Below are positions 51,909 through 62,416 of a DNA stretch of 64,000 nucleotides, in pieces. The stretch is from Thiothrix litoralis. Lineage in GTDB: Bacteria > Pseudomonadota > Gammaproteobacteria > Thiotrichales > Thiotrichaceae. The translations under genes were made by a program, and so were the position numbers. Position 1 is the stretch's first letter, and each line of letters starts with the position of its first letter. The notes under the pieces are model-generated. The model had not been told where the DNA came from. It worked only from the letters and a program-made list of their open reading frames with translations, and did not search any database. The stretch is from assembly GCF_017901135.1 (NCBI RefSeq), contig NZ_CP072801.1, positions 496,001 to 560,000 of the forward strand, given 5' to 3'.

Positions 51909-53993
51909 CTAGCTTTGGAAAAACTGCGTCGCTGTCTCGCCATCCGGCTGCTGCAACCAGCGTTGAGTCAGCGCTTCCACCCGTTCCGGGTACTTCGCCA
52001 CCACTTCCCGCGCTGCCATCTGCACCGCTGGCAACCAATGCTGATCGCGCAACAAACTGGCAATCCGTAGCCGTACATCGCCGGTCTGGCGTGTGCCTAG
52101 CACTTCGCCGGGGCCGCGTAATTCCAGGTCAATATCTGCAATCACGAAACCGTCGGTGCTGTTGCGCATCGCATCCAGCCGTTTACGCGCCGTTTTGCCG
52201 AGTGGGTGCTGGTAAAGCAGCACGCAACTGCTGGCGGTACTGCCGCGTCCGACCCGTCCGCGTAGCTGGTGCAATTGTGATAGGCCGAAGCGTTCCGCGT
52301 TTTCGATGATCATCAGCGAAGCGTTCGGCACATCCACCCCGACTTCAATGACGGTGGTGGCGACCAGTAGCTGGATTTCCCCCAACTTGAACTGGCGCAT
52401 AATGCTTTCCTTTTCGGAACCGTGCAGCCGCCCGTGTACCAGCCCGACTTCGACGTGGGGCAGGCGTTCGCGCAATAAGGTAGCGGTGGCTTCCGCTGTT
52501 TCGCATTGCAGGGTTTCGGACTCTTCGATCAGGGTGCAAACCCAGTAGGCTTGGCGGCCTTCGCGGCAGGCATCGGCAATGCGTTCAATCACGTCATCGC
52601 GGCGTTCGTTGTTGAGCGCGACAGTCGTAATCGGGGTGCGCCCCGGCGGTAATTCGTCGATCACCGAATAATCGAGATCGCCGTAAGCGGTCATCGCCAA
52701 GGTGCGCGGGATCGGTGTCGCAGTCATCACCAATTGGTGCGGGTAGTTGTCGCCCTGCTTGCCCTTTTCGCGCAGCGACATGCGTTGATGCACGCCGAAA
52801 CGGTGCTGTTCGTCGATAATAATCAGCCCCAGTTGCAGGAATTCAACCGTGCGTTGGAACAGCGCGTGTGTACCAACCGCGATATGCCCGATACCCAGCA
52901 GCAGGTTTTCCACCTTGCGGCGGCGTTGGCGCGGAGTTTGACCGCCGGAAATGTACACAGTTTCCACCCCCAACGGTTCCAGCCAGTGGGTCAGGTTTTG
53001 GTAATGTTGTTCCGCCAGCAATTCGGTGGGTGCCATCAACGCCACTTGATAGCCGTTGGCAATCGCGTGCAAGGCTGCGGCGACTGCCACCAGTGTTTTG
53101 CCCGAACCCACATCGCCTTGTACCAGTCGATTCATGGGCACGGCTTGTTGCAGGTCGTTGGTAATTTCACTGATCACCCGGTTTTGAGCATCAGTGGGGG
53201 CAAAGGGCAGGGCGCGGCGCAGTTTTACCCAGTAGTGATTGCTTTCCGGCAAGGATGGGGCTTGCACTTGCTTGAGTTCGTGCCGAGCTTGCTGCACCGC
53301 GAGTTGGTGGGTGAGCAGTTCCTCAAAAATCAGGCGGTGGGGGTGCATTCCTTCGATGGTTGAACCAGACGGCGGCGTATGCAAGGTGCGTAATTCGTGT
53401 GCCAGTGGCGGAAAGCGGTGTTCTCTGACCACGCTTTCTGGCAGCAAATCTGGCAATTCATCCACATGTTCCAGCGCCAGATCAATCAGGCGGCGCAAGC
53501 TGCGTTGCTGCAAGCCTTCGGTGGTGGGGTAAGTCGGTGTCAGGGTATTCGCAATCGGTTCGGGGTCATCGGCTTTGAGGTAATGGTATTCGGGGTGCGC
53601 CATTTCCAGCTTGAAACCAGATTGGCGCACTTCACCAAAGCAGCGCAGCAATACGCCGGGGCGCAGGCTGTATTTCTGGGCGGAGGTGAAGTGGAAGAAG
53701 CGTAAGGTAAGAATGCCGCTACCGTCGTTAAGGTGGCACAGCAGCATGGTGCGCCCGCGTTGCACCACTTCGGTGGAAATAATTTCACCTTCGACCAGCA
53801 CTTCCTGCCCGACTTTCAGGTCGGCGATGGGGTAAATGCGGGTACGGTCTTGATAGCGCAGCGGCAGGTGAAACAGCAGGTCAGCGACCCGCAAGATGCC
53901 CAGCCGCGCCAGCTTTTCCGCCAAGGCATCACCGACACCGCGTAGGGCAGTGACAGGTTGTTGCAGGAAATCGGGGTGGCTCAGTTCACTCAT
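51909..53993 (-). CDS. recG: RecG, ATP-dependent DNA helicase
   Basis: A 694-residue superfamily II helicase. It begins with the wedge/OB domain (LLFHLPLRYQDRTRIYPIADLKVGQ), then Walker A QGDVGSGKT, motif II IIDEQHRFGVHQR, motif III MTATPIPRTLAMTAYGDLD, motif V TTVIEVGVDVPNASLM and motif VI QLRGRVGRG, and the TRG region FGLSQLHQLRGR. RecG reverses stalled forks and processes recombination intermediates. It lies 18 bases beyond TnpB element C. Confidence 0.95.
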   Translation of the reverse strand: MSELSHPDFLQQPVTALRGVGDALAEKLARLGILRVADLLFHLPLRYQDRTRIYPIADLKVGQEVLVEGEIISTEVVQRGRTMLLCHLNDGSGILTLRFFHFTSAQKYSLRPGVLLRCFGEVRQSGFKLEMAHPEYHYLKADDPEPIANTLTPTYPTTEGLQQRSLRRLIDLALEHVDELPDLLPESVVREHRFPPLAHELRTLHTPPSGSTIEGMHPHRLIFEELLTHQLAVQQARHELKQVQAPSLPESNHYWVKLRRALPFAPTDAQNRVISEITNDLQQAVPMNRLVQGDVGSGKTLVAVAAALHAIANGYQVALMAPTELLAEQHYQNLTHWLEPLGVETVYISGGQTPRQRRRKVENLLLGIGHIAVGTHALFQRTVEFLQLGLIIIDEQHRFGVHQRMSLREKGKQGDNYPHQLVMTATPIPRTLAMTAYGDLDYSVIDELPPGRTPITTVALNNERRDDVIERIADACREGRQAYWVCTLIEESETLQCETAEATATLLRERLPHVEVGLVHGRLHGSEKESIMRQFKLGEIQLLVATTVIEVGVDVPNASLMIIENAERFGLSQLHQLRGRVGRGSTASSCVLLYQHPLGKTARKRLDAMRNSTDGFVIADIDLELRGPGEVLGTRQTGDVRLRIASLLRDQHWLPAVQMAAREVVAKYPERVEALTQRWLQQPDGETATQFFQS

Positions 53994-54113
53994 GCTTAGA
54001 GTGTACTAAAAGAAACCCCTCGCGGCTTCCTTTCAACACATGATATAGGTCAGATAAGCGGATTTCCTGCGGAGTAGAATGGGCGGAAAACTCAATACCA
54101 AAAAGGAGTCAAC

Positions 54114-56150
54114 GTGCATACCACCCAAGACATCAGAAACATTGTCTTCACCGGACATACAGGTTCTGGCAAAACCAGCCTGATCGAAGCCTTGCTGTTT
54201 CAGGCAGGTGAAACCACTCAAGCAGGTGACATTGAAAAAGGCAGTACCGTCACTGACTTTGACCCGCTGGAACAAGAACATCAGCATTCCCTGTACTTGT
54301 CAGTGGCCACGGCTCACCATGCCGGTTGCCATATCAACCTGATTGACACCCCGGGATACCCCGACTTTCAGGGGCAGGTGCAAACTGCCCTGTCAGCCGC
54401 TGATACGGTCGTGGTGGTCATCAATGCCTCGGCTGGTATTGAGCCAATGAGCCGCAAAATCATGGAGTGGGTCAGCCATCAGCGTTTGCCCTGCATGGTG
54501 GTGATCAACCGGATTGACGCAGCCCCTGAAAAACTGGAAAAGCGCCTTCAGGAAATTACCGATGTATTCGGTCGAGAATGCCTGCCGCTGGAACTGCCCG
54601 TCAACCACGCTGCGCAAGTGGTTGACGTGTATGATCATGAATCAGGCACGGCGGACTTTTCTTCGGTAGAGGCAGCCCATACTTCACTGATAGAGCAGGT
54701 GGTGGAAGCGAATGAAGCCGCCATGGAACATTATCTGGAAGAGGGTGAGGTGCCTGCCGAGGAGTTGCATGAAGCCTTTGAACAGGCATTGCGTGAAAAC
54801 CATCTGGTACCGGTCTGCTTCACCTCCGCCAAGACGGGCGCAGGCATTGCTGAACTGCTGGATATACTCGCCAAACTTGCGCCCAATCCTTTAGAAGCCA
54901 CCCCGCATCCGTTTATCCGCCACCAAGGCGAGAAAACCGTGGCAACGTGGGCTGTTCCCGACTTGGACAAACCCTTGCTGGCGCATGTTTTTCATGTGGA
55001 ATTTGACCCGTTTGTTGGCAAACTGGCGTTGTTGCGGGTGCATCAGGGCAGCTTGAAGCTGGGCAGTCAGGTATTAGTGGGTGCGGAAGGTAAGCCCGTC
55101 AAAATCGGTCATCTGTATCGCTTGCAGGGTAAAGAGCGCATCCCTGTTCAGCAGGCCGTAGCGGGCGATATTTGCGCCGTCGCCAAGATCAATGAAATCG
55201 AGCCAGACACCATTTTGCATGAACGCCATGAAGATGATGGTGTCGAGCTGTCTGGCATGACGCTGCCAACGCCACTGGTTGGCTTTGCGCTGCGTGCCAA
55301 AAAACGTGGTGATGAACAGAAGCTGTCGGATGTGCTGCATAAGTTGGTCGCTGAAGACCCCTGTTTGCGGATTGAATACGACACGGCAGCCAATGAAACC
55401 GTGCTGCGGGGCTTGGGTGATTTGCATCTGCGCATCGCGCTGGAACGCATGGATAAGCAATATCATGTGGAAGTGGATGCCGCCCCGCCCCGGATTCCTT
55501 ACCGAGAAACCATCACTCAATCGGTGCAGGCTCAATACCGTCACAAAAAACAAAGCGGTGGGGCAGGGCAATTCGGCGAAGTGCAGCTTGAAGTGGAACC
55601 TCTGGAACGCGGGGCGGGGTTTGAATTCGTCAGCCGCATTGTGGGTGGGGCAATTTCTGGCTCATTAGTCCCGGCGGTGGAAAAAGGTGTACGTCAGGTT
55701 CTGGCCTCCGGTGCGATTAGCGGACACCCGCTCATGGATCTGCGGGTAACGCTGCTGGATGGCAAAATGCATTCCGTCGATTCCAAAGAGATTGCCTTCG
55801 TGGTGGCAGGGCGCAAGGCGTTCATGCAGGCTGTTGCCGAAGCCCGCCCGATCATTCTGGAGCCGGTAGTTGATCTGGAAGTGACGGTTCCCGCCGCCGC
55901 AATGGGCGATATTTCCGGCGATTTGGCGACCAGACGTGCCCAGATTCACCATGCGCAAGCTGATGAAACGGGTGTCAATATGGTCATACAGGCCAAAGTG
56001 CCGTTGGCAGAGTTGGAGGATTATGCCTCCCGCCTGAATTCCCTGACAGCGGGTGAAGGTAGCTGGGCTATCCAGTTCAGTCACTATGAGCCAACGACGG
56101 CAAAGACCCAACAGGTACTGATGGCGCAGTACAAGGCAGCCGACGACTGA
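54114..56150 (+). CDS. EF-G-like translational GTPase (EF-G2 type)
   Basis: A 678-residue EF-G homologue with all five EF-G domains recognisable (G domain, domain II, then CLRIEYDTAANETVLRGLGDLHLRIALERM and the C-terminal RAQIHHAQADETGVNMVIQAKVPLAELEDYASRL). G1 is GHTGSGKT (14-21) instead of AHIDAGKT, G3 is DTPGYPDF, and G4 reads NRID instead of NKxD. These changes mark the EF-G2/EF-G-like branch, an accessory factor whose role in translocation or recycling is unsettled, rather than the main FusA of the str operon. GTG start with AAGGAG upstream. Confidence 0.88.
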   Translation: MHTTQDIRNIVFTGHTGSGKTSLIEALLFQAGETTQAGDIEKGSTVTDFDPLEQEHQHSLYLSVATAHHAGCHINLIDTPGYPDFQGQVQTALSAADTVVVVINASAGIEPMSRKIMEWVSHQRLPCMVVINRIDAAPEKLEKRLQEITDVFGRECLPLELPVNHAAQVVDVYDHESGTADFSSVEAAHTSLIEQVVEANEAAMEHYLEEGEVPAEELHEAFEQALRENHLVPVCFTSAKTGAGIAELLDILAKLAPNPLEATPHPFIRHQGEKTVATWAVPDLDKPLLAHVFHVEFDPFVGKLALLRVHQGSLKLGSQVLVGAEGKPVKIGHLYRLQGKERIPVQQAVAGDICAVAKINEIEPDTILHERHEDDGVELSGMTLPTPLVGFALRAKKRGDEQKLSDVLHKLVAEDPCLRIEYDTAANETVLRGLGDLHLRIALERMDKQYHVEVDAAPPRIPYRETITQSVQAQYRHKKQSGGAGQFGEVQLEVEPLERGAGFEFVSRIVGGAISGSLVPAVEKGVRQVLASGAISGHPLMDLRVTLLDGKMHSVDSKEIAFVVAGRKAFMQAVAEARPIILEPVVDLEVTVPAAAMGDISGDLATRRAQIHHAQADETGVNMVIQAKVPLAELEDYASRLNSLTAGEGSWAIQFSHYEPTTAKTQQVLMAQYKAADD

Positions 56151-56198
56151 GCAGCACTGAGCGCACCTGACAGAGGGAAAAAGGAGAGACATGGCGCT

Positions 56199-57944
56199 TC
56201 ATCTCTTGAAGCGCAATGCCTCTGGATACGGGAACACATCTTCGTATTGACCCTCCTTGATCTTGTCCTGCTTTTCCTTCCAGTAACGCGCATCCAGCAA
56301 ATTCCGGTGATATTTGAGGAAGCTTTTGCGGATTTTGGGCGTAGACAGCAGGAACGTACCGAATTCTTCCGGGAACACGTCGTTGGGTTCCACCGAATAC
56401 CACGGTTCGGAGCGGAATTCATCTTCCGGGAAGCGCGGCGGCGGAATCTTGCGGAAGTTGCATTCGGTCATGTAGCTGATTTCGTCGTAATCGTAGAACA
56501 CCACTCGCCCTTGTTGCGTGACCCCGAAGTTTTTGTAGAGGAAATCGCCGGGGAAAATATTCGCGCCTGCCAATTGCTTGATGGCGTTGCCGTAGTCTTC
56601 GATGACCCGTTCCAGAATCTCATCGTCGGCGGTTTCGATGAAAATATTCAGCGGGATCATGCGGCGTTCCAGATAGATGTGCCGGAAGATGATTTTGTCA
56701 CCGTCGAAGCTGATGCTGCTGTCACAGGTTTCGATCAATTCCTGCAACAGCTCGGGGATAAAACGCTCCACCGGCAGGGCGACGTTGGAATATTCCAGCA
56801 TATCCGCCATGCGGCCTACGCGGTCGTGACGTTTGACCAGATGGTATTTTTCCTCGACTTGTTGGCGGGTGAATTCCTTTTGTGGCGCGAACTTGTCCTT
56901 GATGATTTTGAACACGTAGGGGTAGGAGGGCAGGGTGAAGACCATCATCACCATGCCGCGTATCCCCGGTGCGACCACGAATTCGTCGCTGGAATGGCGC
57001 AAGTGGTGCAAAAAATCGCGGTAAAACGCGGATTTGCCCTGTTTGTGTAAGCCAATCGCCGAATACAGTTCCGAAGTATCACGGCGCGGCAACAATTGTT
57101 GCAGGAAGGAAACCACCGCCGACGGCACTTGGTGTTCCATCATGAAATACGCCTGCGAGTAGCTGAAGACAACCGAAAGCTGCTTTTCCCCCCACACCAA
57201 CGCGTCGATGTACAAGCCACCCTGTTCATTGTTGAGGATAGGCAGGGCAAAGGCGGTGTCATCCCGCCCGTTGATCATGCGCCCGACCAGATACGCCGCT
57301 TTGTTACGGAAAAACGGGTGGCGGATCACGGAAATCTGGAAATTCAGTTGTGCCTTGCGGTTGGCCTTACCGGGGTAGTTTTGGACGATGGCGCGGTAAA
57401 TATTGCGCAGGTCGCGTCCCAGATTTTCAAACGGCAGCACAAACCCGGCATTTTTCAAGATATTGACGATGGATTCACGCAAGCCAATCGTGCCGGGGTA
57501 ATAACTCACGTAGCTGGTTTCTTCGGAATCAATGTATTCGGTGGAAATGGAGCTGCGTACAAAGATGAAGTCATTGGTGTAGTACTGGCGTGGAAACTGG
57601 CGGCAAAACACGGAGGTGTAGAAAGTTTCGGCCAATTCTGGCTGCTGGTGATCCAGCAATAAGCGCATGTAACAGTGTTTGATTTCACGCCATAACTGGG
57701 GGTCGAGCGTTTTGATTTCATACAAGTCGCGAATCAGGGCAATGGTTTCTTTGACGCGATGATCGTAAAGCATGATGCGTTCGCGGGACGCCAGTTGCAC
57801 TGCCCGCCACTCGGCCTCTTCGAAGCGTTGCCGCGCACCCGCCGTGATTCGCTGGAAAATCTCAAAGTGGCGGTTGAAACCTTGCACAATGGTGGTGGCG
57901 ATGCCACGCGCAAGCTGATTGATGTGCAGCGACTGTTCTGACAT
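56199..57944 (-). CDS. aceK: AceK, isocitrate dehydrogenase kinase/phosphatase
   Basis: A 581-residue bifunctional enzyme that phosphorylates and dephosphorylates isocitrate dehydrogenase, directing carbon to the glyoxylate shunt. Conserved stretches seen are the N-terminal regulatory helices, VLPFENLGRDLRNIYRAIVQN, VAPGIRGMVMMVFTLPSYPYVFKIIKDKFAPQKE, KYHLVKRHDRVGRMADMLEYSNVALP and the kinase loop LYKNFGVTQQGRVVFYDYDEISYM. ATG 57944 (MSEQSLHIN) is preferred over TTG 57950. It is transcribed divergently from icd, its presumed substrate. Confidence 0.93.
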   Translation of the reverse strand: MSEQSLHINQLARGIATTIVQGFNRHFEIFQRITAGARQRFEEAEWRAVQLASRERIMLYDHRVKETIALIRDLYEIKTLDPQLWREIKHCYMRLLLDHQQPELAETFYTSVFCRQFPRQYYTNDFIFVRSSISTEYIDSEETSYVSYYPGTIGLRESIVNILKNAGFVLPFENLGRDLRNIYRAIVQNYPGKANRKAQLNFQISVIRHPFFRNKAAYLVGRMINGRDDTAFALPILNNEQGGLYIDALVWGEKQLSVVFSYSQAYFMMEHQVPSAVVSFLQQLLPRRDTSELYSAIGLHKQGKSAFYRDFLHHLRHSSDEFVVAPGIRGMVMMVFTLPSYPYVFKIIKDKFAPQKEFTRQQVEEKYHLVKRHDRVGRMADMLEYSNVALPVERFIPELLQELIETCDSSISFDGDKIIFRHIYLERRMIPLNIFIETADDEILERVIEDYGNAIKQLAGANIFPGDFLYKNFGVTQQGRVVFYDYDEISYMTECNFRKIPPPRFPEDEFRSEPWYSVEPNDVFPEEFGTFLLSTPKIRKSFLKYHRNLLDARYWKEKQDKIKEGQYEDVFPYPEALRFKR

Positions 57945-58153
57945 AGCCAACGGATTCCAACGAAGCCAAAAAGTGACAGTGATGTTACAGGAATGTTTAT
58001 GTGCGTCGCAACAAAAGCATTAAACCAATGACATAGGTATCACCCTCACTCTTAATTGTCGACAATTTACGTTTTTATATACGGATTTTGTGGCTTATAA
58101 CGCCTATACTAGATAAAATTGTAAGACAATATTGCTAGGAGGAATGAATTTAT
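57945..58153. promoter_or_regulatory. Divergent control region aceK/icd with perfect palindrome
   Basis: A 209-base region with a perfect 14-base palindrome AATTGTCGACAATT at 58054-58067 and a strong ribosome-binding site AGGAGG (58136-58141) before icd. TTGTAAGACAATATTG nearby is a second imperfect palindrome. The first is a good candidate operator for co-regulating the two genes. A related ATTGTCGACAGT occurs at 43577-43588 upstream of phaC. Confidence 0.5.
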
Positions 58154-60424
58154 ATGAATAATGAAACACCCAAGGTCATTTACACCCTGACGGATGAAGC
58201 GCCGCTGCTGGCGACGTGTTCTTTACTGCCGATTATCCGTACCTTTGCCTCTGGCGCTGGTATTGAAATCACCAAAAACGATCTGTCGCTGCCTGCACGT
58301 ACCCTCGTAGAGTTCGCTGACTACCTGACAGAAGCGCAGCAAGTCTCTGACGATCTGGGGATACTGGCGCAACTCACGCAAGAACCGGATAGCAATATTG
58401 TCAAGCTGCCCAATATCAGCGCGTCTGTGCCGCAATTGATAGAGACAGTCAAAGAACTGCAAGCCGCAGGCTACCCACTGCCAAATTACCCCGAAGACCC
58501 GCAAACAGAAGAAGACAAAGCACTGCTGCGCCGTTACGCCAAAGTGCTGGGAAGTGCGGTAAACCCTGTGCTGCGTGAAGGCAACTCGGATCGTCGCGTA
58601 CCCGCTGCCGTCAAGCGTTACGCCCAAACGTATCCGCATGAAATGAAAGCATGGAGCCAAGCATCACAGACGCACGTGTCGCACATGCATCACGGTGATT
58701 TCTATAGCAGTGAAAAATGCCTGACGCTGGATCGTGCCTGCGATGTCAGCATGGATCTGGTGACTAACAGCGGCAAGACTATCGTGCTCAAGCCGAAAGT
58801 GTCCCTGCTGGAAGGCGAAATCATCGACAGCATGTTCATGAGCAAAAAAGCCCTGTGCGAGTTCTATGAACAGCAGATCGATGACGCGAAGGAAACCGGC
58901 GTCATGTTCTCGCTGCACGTAAAAGCCACCATGATGAAAGTTTCGCACCCGATTGTATTCGGCCACTGCGTCAAGATTTTCTATCAAGAACTGTTTGAAA
59001 AACACGCGCAGTTGTTCAAGGAATTGGGCGTTAACCCGAACAACGGCATGAGCAGCGTGTATGAAAAGATTGCCACGTTGCCAACCTCGTTGCGTGAAGA
59101 AATTGAGCGGGATATTCATGCCTGCTACGAACATCGCCCGGAACTGGCGATGGTGGATTCCGCTAAAGGCATATCCAACCTGCATTCCCCCAACCATGTC
59201 ATCGTGGATGCCTCTATGCCTGCGATGATCCGCAATGGTGGCAAAATGTATGGCCCAGCCGGTAAGTTGAAAGATACTAAAGCGGTAATGCCGGAAAGTA
59301 CCTTTGCGCGTATTTATCAGGAAATCATTAACTTCTGTAAAACCCACGGTTCTTTCGACCCCAGAACGCTGGGTTCTGTGCCAAACGTCGGTTTGATGGC
59401 ACAAAAAGCCGAAGAATACGGTTCGCATGACAAGACCTTTGAAATTCCAGAAGATGGTGTGGCGCGGATTGTAGACGATCAAGGCAAGGTGCTGATCGAG
59501 CAAACCGTGGAAGCGGGCGACATCTGGCGCATGTGCCAGACCAAAGATCTGCCGATACGTGACTGGGTAGGTCTGGCGGTCAGACGGGCGCGTGAATCAC
59601 AATTGCCCACCGTGTTCTGGTTGGATGAATACCGCCCACATGAGAATGAGTTGATCAAGAAGGTTAAAACCTACCTGAAAGAGTACGACCTGACAGGTGT
59701 CGATATTTGCATTATGTCACCCCTGCGCGGAATGCGTTTCAGTCTGGAACGGATTATTCGTGGCAAGAGCACGATTTCTGTGACCGGCAATATTTTGCGC
59801 GACTACCTGACTGACCTGTTCCCGATTATGGAAGTGGGAACCAGCGCCAAAATGTTGTCTGTTGTACCGTTGATGAAAGGCGGCGGTTTGTATGAAACCG
59901 GGGCGGGTGGTACTGCGCCGATATTGGTGAAGCAATTGCTGGAAGAGAACCACCTAAGCTGGGATTCCTTAGGGGAGTTTCTGGCACTGACGGTTTCCTT
60001 TGAGCAGGTGGCCAGACAATACGGCAGCAATAAAGCCAAAGTGCTGTCTGAAACGCTGGATGAGGCTGTCGGCAATGTGTTGTTAAACGATAAGTCACCG
60101 AAGCCGCGCACCGGCGAGTTGGACACACGTGGCAACCACTTCTATCTGGCGATGTATTGGGCACAAGCGCTCGCTAAGCAAACTGAAGAGCCTGAAATGG
60201 CGGAGCATTTTGGCAAGCTGGCCAACGTTCTCACGGAAAACGAAGATAAAATCATTGCAGAAATCAGCAGCGTGCAAGGGCAGCCGGTTGATATTGGCGG
60301 TCATTTCTTCGCCGATTCTGCCTTGACTAAAGCGGTGATGCGCCCAAGTGCTACCTTCACGAATGCCATTATGGCAGCACGTATGCCGGGCTTTAGTGCG
60401 GCGGAGATGGACGTTCCTCACTGA
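58154..60424 (+). CDS. icd: NADP-dependent isocitrate dehydrogenase, monomeric type
   Basis: A 756-residue enzyme of the monomeric ICDH family (Azotobacter/Corynebacterium type, ~740 residues), oxidising isocitrate to 2-oxoglutarate. Diagnostic stretches are [91 protein letters not shown] and [19 protein letters not shown]. Next to aceK, although AceK classically acts on the dimeric enzyme. The last 32 bases overlap the 3' end of the convergent flavoprotein gene. Confidence 0.95.
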   Translation: MNNETPKVIYTLTDEAPLLATCSLLPIIRTFASGAGIEITKNDLSLPARTLVEFADYLTEAQQVSDDLGILAQLTQEPDSNIVKLPNISASVPQLIETVKELQAAGYPLPNYPEDPQTEEDKALLRRYAKVLGSAVNPVLREGNSDRRVPAAVKRYAQTYPHEMKAWSQASQTHVSHMHHGDFYSSEKCLTLDRACDVSMDLVTNSGKTIVLKPKVSLLEGEIIDSMFMSKKALCEFYEQQIDDAKETGVMFSLHVKATMMKVSHPIVFGHCVKIFYQELFEKHAQLFKELGVNPNNGMSSVYEKIATLPTSLREEIERDIHACYEHRPELAMVDSAKGISNLHSPNHVIVDASMPAMIRNGGKMYGPAGKLKDTKAVMPESTFARIYQEIINFCKTHGSFDPRTLGSVPNVGLMAQKAEEYGSHDKTFEIPEDGVARIVDDQGKVLIEQTVEAGDIWRMCQTKDLPIRDWVGLAVRRARESQLPTVFWLDEYRPHENELIKKVKTYLKEYDLTGVDICIMSPLRGMRFSLERIIRGKSTISVTGNILRDYLTDLFPIMEVGTSAKMLSVVPLMKGGGLYETGAGGTAPILVKQLLEENHLSWDSLGEFLALTVSFEQVARQYGSNKAKVLSETLDEAVGNVLLNDKSPKPRTGELDTRGNHFYLAMYWAQALAKQTEEPEMAEHFGKLANVLTENEDKIIAEISSVQGQPVDIGGHFFADSALTKAVMRPSATFTNAIMAARMPGFSAAEMDVPH

Positions 60425-61646
60425 CACCCTGTGTCAACCAGCGGATGACGCCCTCTCCGGCCTCTCGTCCGCTGGCGAAACACGCCGTCAGGAGATAGCC
60501 TCCTGTCGGCGCTTCCCAATCGAGCATTTCCCCTGCACAAAAGACTCCCGGTAATTGTCTTAACATCAGATTGCTATCCAGCGCTGCAAACGGCACGCCG
60601 CCAGCGGTGCTGATGGCTTCGTCAATCGGCGTGGTTGCGGTCACGGTGAGCGGAATCGCTTTCAAGGTTGATGCCAGCAGTGGAATGTTCTGCCAGTGTG
60701 CTTTATCCAGCGTTTCAAACAGCAGTGCCGTTTTCACACCATCCAGCTTGAAACGGCTTTTCAGAAAATTGCCCAGCGTTTTGTTAGCCGGTTTGGTTTG
60801 CAAGGCGGCTGCGATATGTGCGTGGTCGTGGTTGGGCAGTAAATCCAGATAAAATGTGGCTGAGCCGTGTAAGTCGAGGCTGTCGCGCAAGCGGGCAGAA
60901 AACGCGTAGATCAGGCTGCCTTCCACCCCGCGTTCCGTCACGATCATTTCACCCTTGCGGGTTTCGGTGTACCCAGTAAGGTCGGTGAAGCTGAGGCTGA
61001 CGGATTTCAGCGGCGCACCTGCGAAACGGCTGCGGAGGTGTTCGCTCCATGCGCACAGGAAGCCGCAGTTGGCAGGTTTCAGGGGGGCGATGGGGATGTT
61101 GCAGGCTTCGAGTAGCGGAACCCATGCGCCGTCGCTGCCGAGTTTTTTCCAGCTTCCGCCGCCGAGGGCAAGGATGAGGGGGAGGCTAGGCGAGGTTACG
61201 TTGCCTGCTGGTGTTTCAAACACGAGTTGCCCTTGTGCATCCCAACCCATCCAGCGGTGACGCGGGTGTATTCGCAGCCCATTGCGCTTCAGGCGTGCCA
61301 GCCATGCGCGTAACAGCGGCGCGGCTTTCATCTCTTTGGGAAACACGCGCCCCGATGTGCCAACGAAGGTTTCCACCCCCAATTCGGCGCACCATGCCCG
61401 TAATGCATCCGCCCCGAAGGTTGCCAACAGCGGCTGCAATTCGGCTTGGCGTTCGGCATAGCGGCTGCAAAACGCGGCGAAGGGTTCGGAATGGGTGATG
61501 TTCAACCCACCGATCCCCGCCAGCAAGAACTTGCGCCCCAGCGTGGGCATGGCGTCATACAAATCCACCACGAAGCCTGCGTTGGTAAGCTGTTCAGCAG
61601 CCATCAGCCCGGTGGGACCTCCGCCAATGATAACGACAGATTTCAA
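60393..61646 (-). CDS. HI0933/YhiN-type flavoprotein (BaiN-like, TIGR03862)
   Basis: A 417-residue FAD-dependent oxidoreductase. The dinucleotide-binding motif VVIIGGGPTGLMAAEQL comes right at the start, followed by the family block RKFLLAGIGGLNITHSEPF and the C-terminal GVFCAGEMLDWEAPTGGYLLTACFASGREAG. Members are of unsettled function (BaiN reduces bile-acid precursors in clostridia). The start is a TTG (61644-61646) overlapping the stop of the ABC permease gene (TTGA), which fits translational coupling in a three-gene operon. Confidence 0.85.
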   Translation of the reverse strand: MKSVVIIGGGPTGLMAAEQLTNAGFVVDLYDAMPTLGRKFLLAGIGGLNITHSEPFAAFCSRYAERQAELQPLLATFGADALRAWCAELGVETFVGTSGRVFPKEMKAAPLLRAWLARLKRNGLRIHPRHRWMGWDAQGQLVFETPAGNVTSPSLPLILALGGGSWKKLGSDGAWVPLLEACNIPIAPLKPANCGFLCAWSEHLRSRFAGAPLKSVSLSFTDLTGYTETRKGEMIVTERGVEGSLIYAFSARLRDSLDLHGSATFYLDLLPNHDHAHIAAALQTKPANKTLGNFLKSRFKLDGVKTALLFETLDKAHWQNIPLLASTLKAIPLTVTATTPIDEAISTAGGVPFAALDSNLMLRQLPGVFCAGEMLDWEAPTGGYLLTACFASGREAGEGVIRWLTQGVSEERPSPPH

Positions 61647-62416
61647 CTGCGAGTCCCGATGCCTTTGTTGAGTAAATGTAGGCTAAACCCGCCCAGCAGC
61701 AAGATAAAGGCCACAATCACCGCGTAACTGACCCAGATGGACATATCCGATGTGCCCAAGATGCCGTAACGGAAGCCGTTCACCATGTACAGTACCGGGT
61801 TCAACAAGGACGCGTTTTGCCAAAAAGGTGGCAACATCGCAATCGAGTAAAATATCCCGCCCAAATAAGTCAGCGGTGTCAGCACAAAGGTGGGCACGAT
61901 GGTGATGTCGTCGAAACTTTTCGCGTACACCGCATTGATCAAGCCTGCCAGTGAAAACAGCATGGAAGTCAGCAGCACAATGGTAAAGGTGACGAAAATA
62001 TGTTGTACGTTCAATGAGCTGAAAAACAACGATACCAGTGTAACTGCCAAGCCCACGGCCAAGCCACGTGCTACCCCGCCACTGATAAAGCCTGCCAGAA
62101 TGATCCAGTTTGGCGTCGGCGACACCAGCATTTCAGCGATATTGCCCTGAAACTTGCTGCCGTAGAACGATGACACCACGTTGGCGTAGGAGTTGGTGAT
62201 CACGGTCATCATGATCAGCCCCGGTGTGATGAAGTTGATGTAGCTGTGCCCGCCCATGTCACTGATTTGCGAGCCGATCAGGTTGCCGAAAATCACGAAA
62301 TACAGCGCGGTAGTAATCACCGGTGGGATGATGGTTTGCACCCAGATACGCGAAAACCGCAGCACTTCCTTGACCAGGATGGTGGTGTAGGCTGTCCATT
62401 GTTGCTGTGCATTCAT
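61643..62416 (-). CDS. ABC-2 type transporter permease (YadH-like)
   Basis: A 257-residue permease with six predicted membrane segments and the ABC-2 signature around FNTPNWIILAGFISGGVARG and LTPLTYLGGIFYSIAMLPPFWQ. It matches the YadH branch that pairs with YadG-type ATPases; the substrate is unknown. Overlaps the ATPase gene upstream by ATGA and the flavoprotein gene downstream by TTGA. Confidence 0.88.
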   Translation of the reverse strand: MNAQQQWTAYTTILVKEVLRFSRIWVQTIIPPVITTALYFVIFGNLIGSQISDMGGHSYINFITPGLIMMTVITNSYANVVSSFYGSKFQGNIAEMLVSPTPNWIILAGFISGGVARGLAVGLAVTLVSLFFSSLNVQHIFVTFTIVLLTSMLFSLAGLINAVYAKSFDDITIVPTFVLTPLTYLGGIFYSIAMLPPFWQNASLLNPVLYMVNGFRYGILGTSDMSIWVSYAVIVAFILLLGGFSLHLLNKGIGTRS

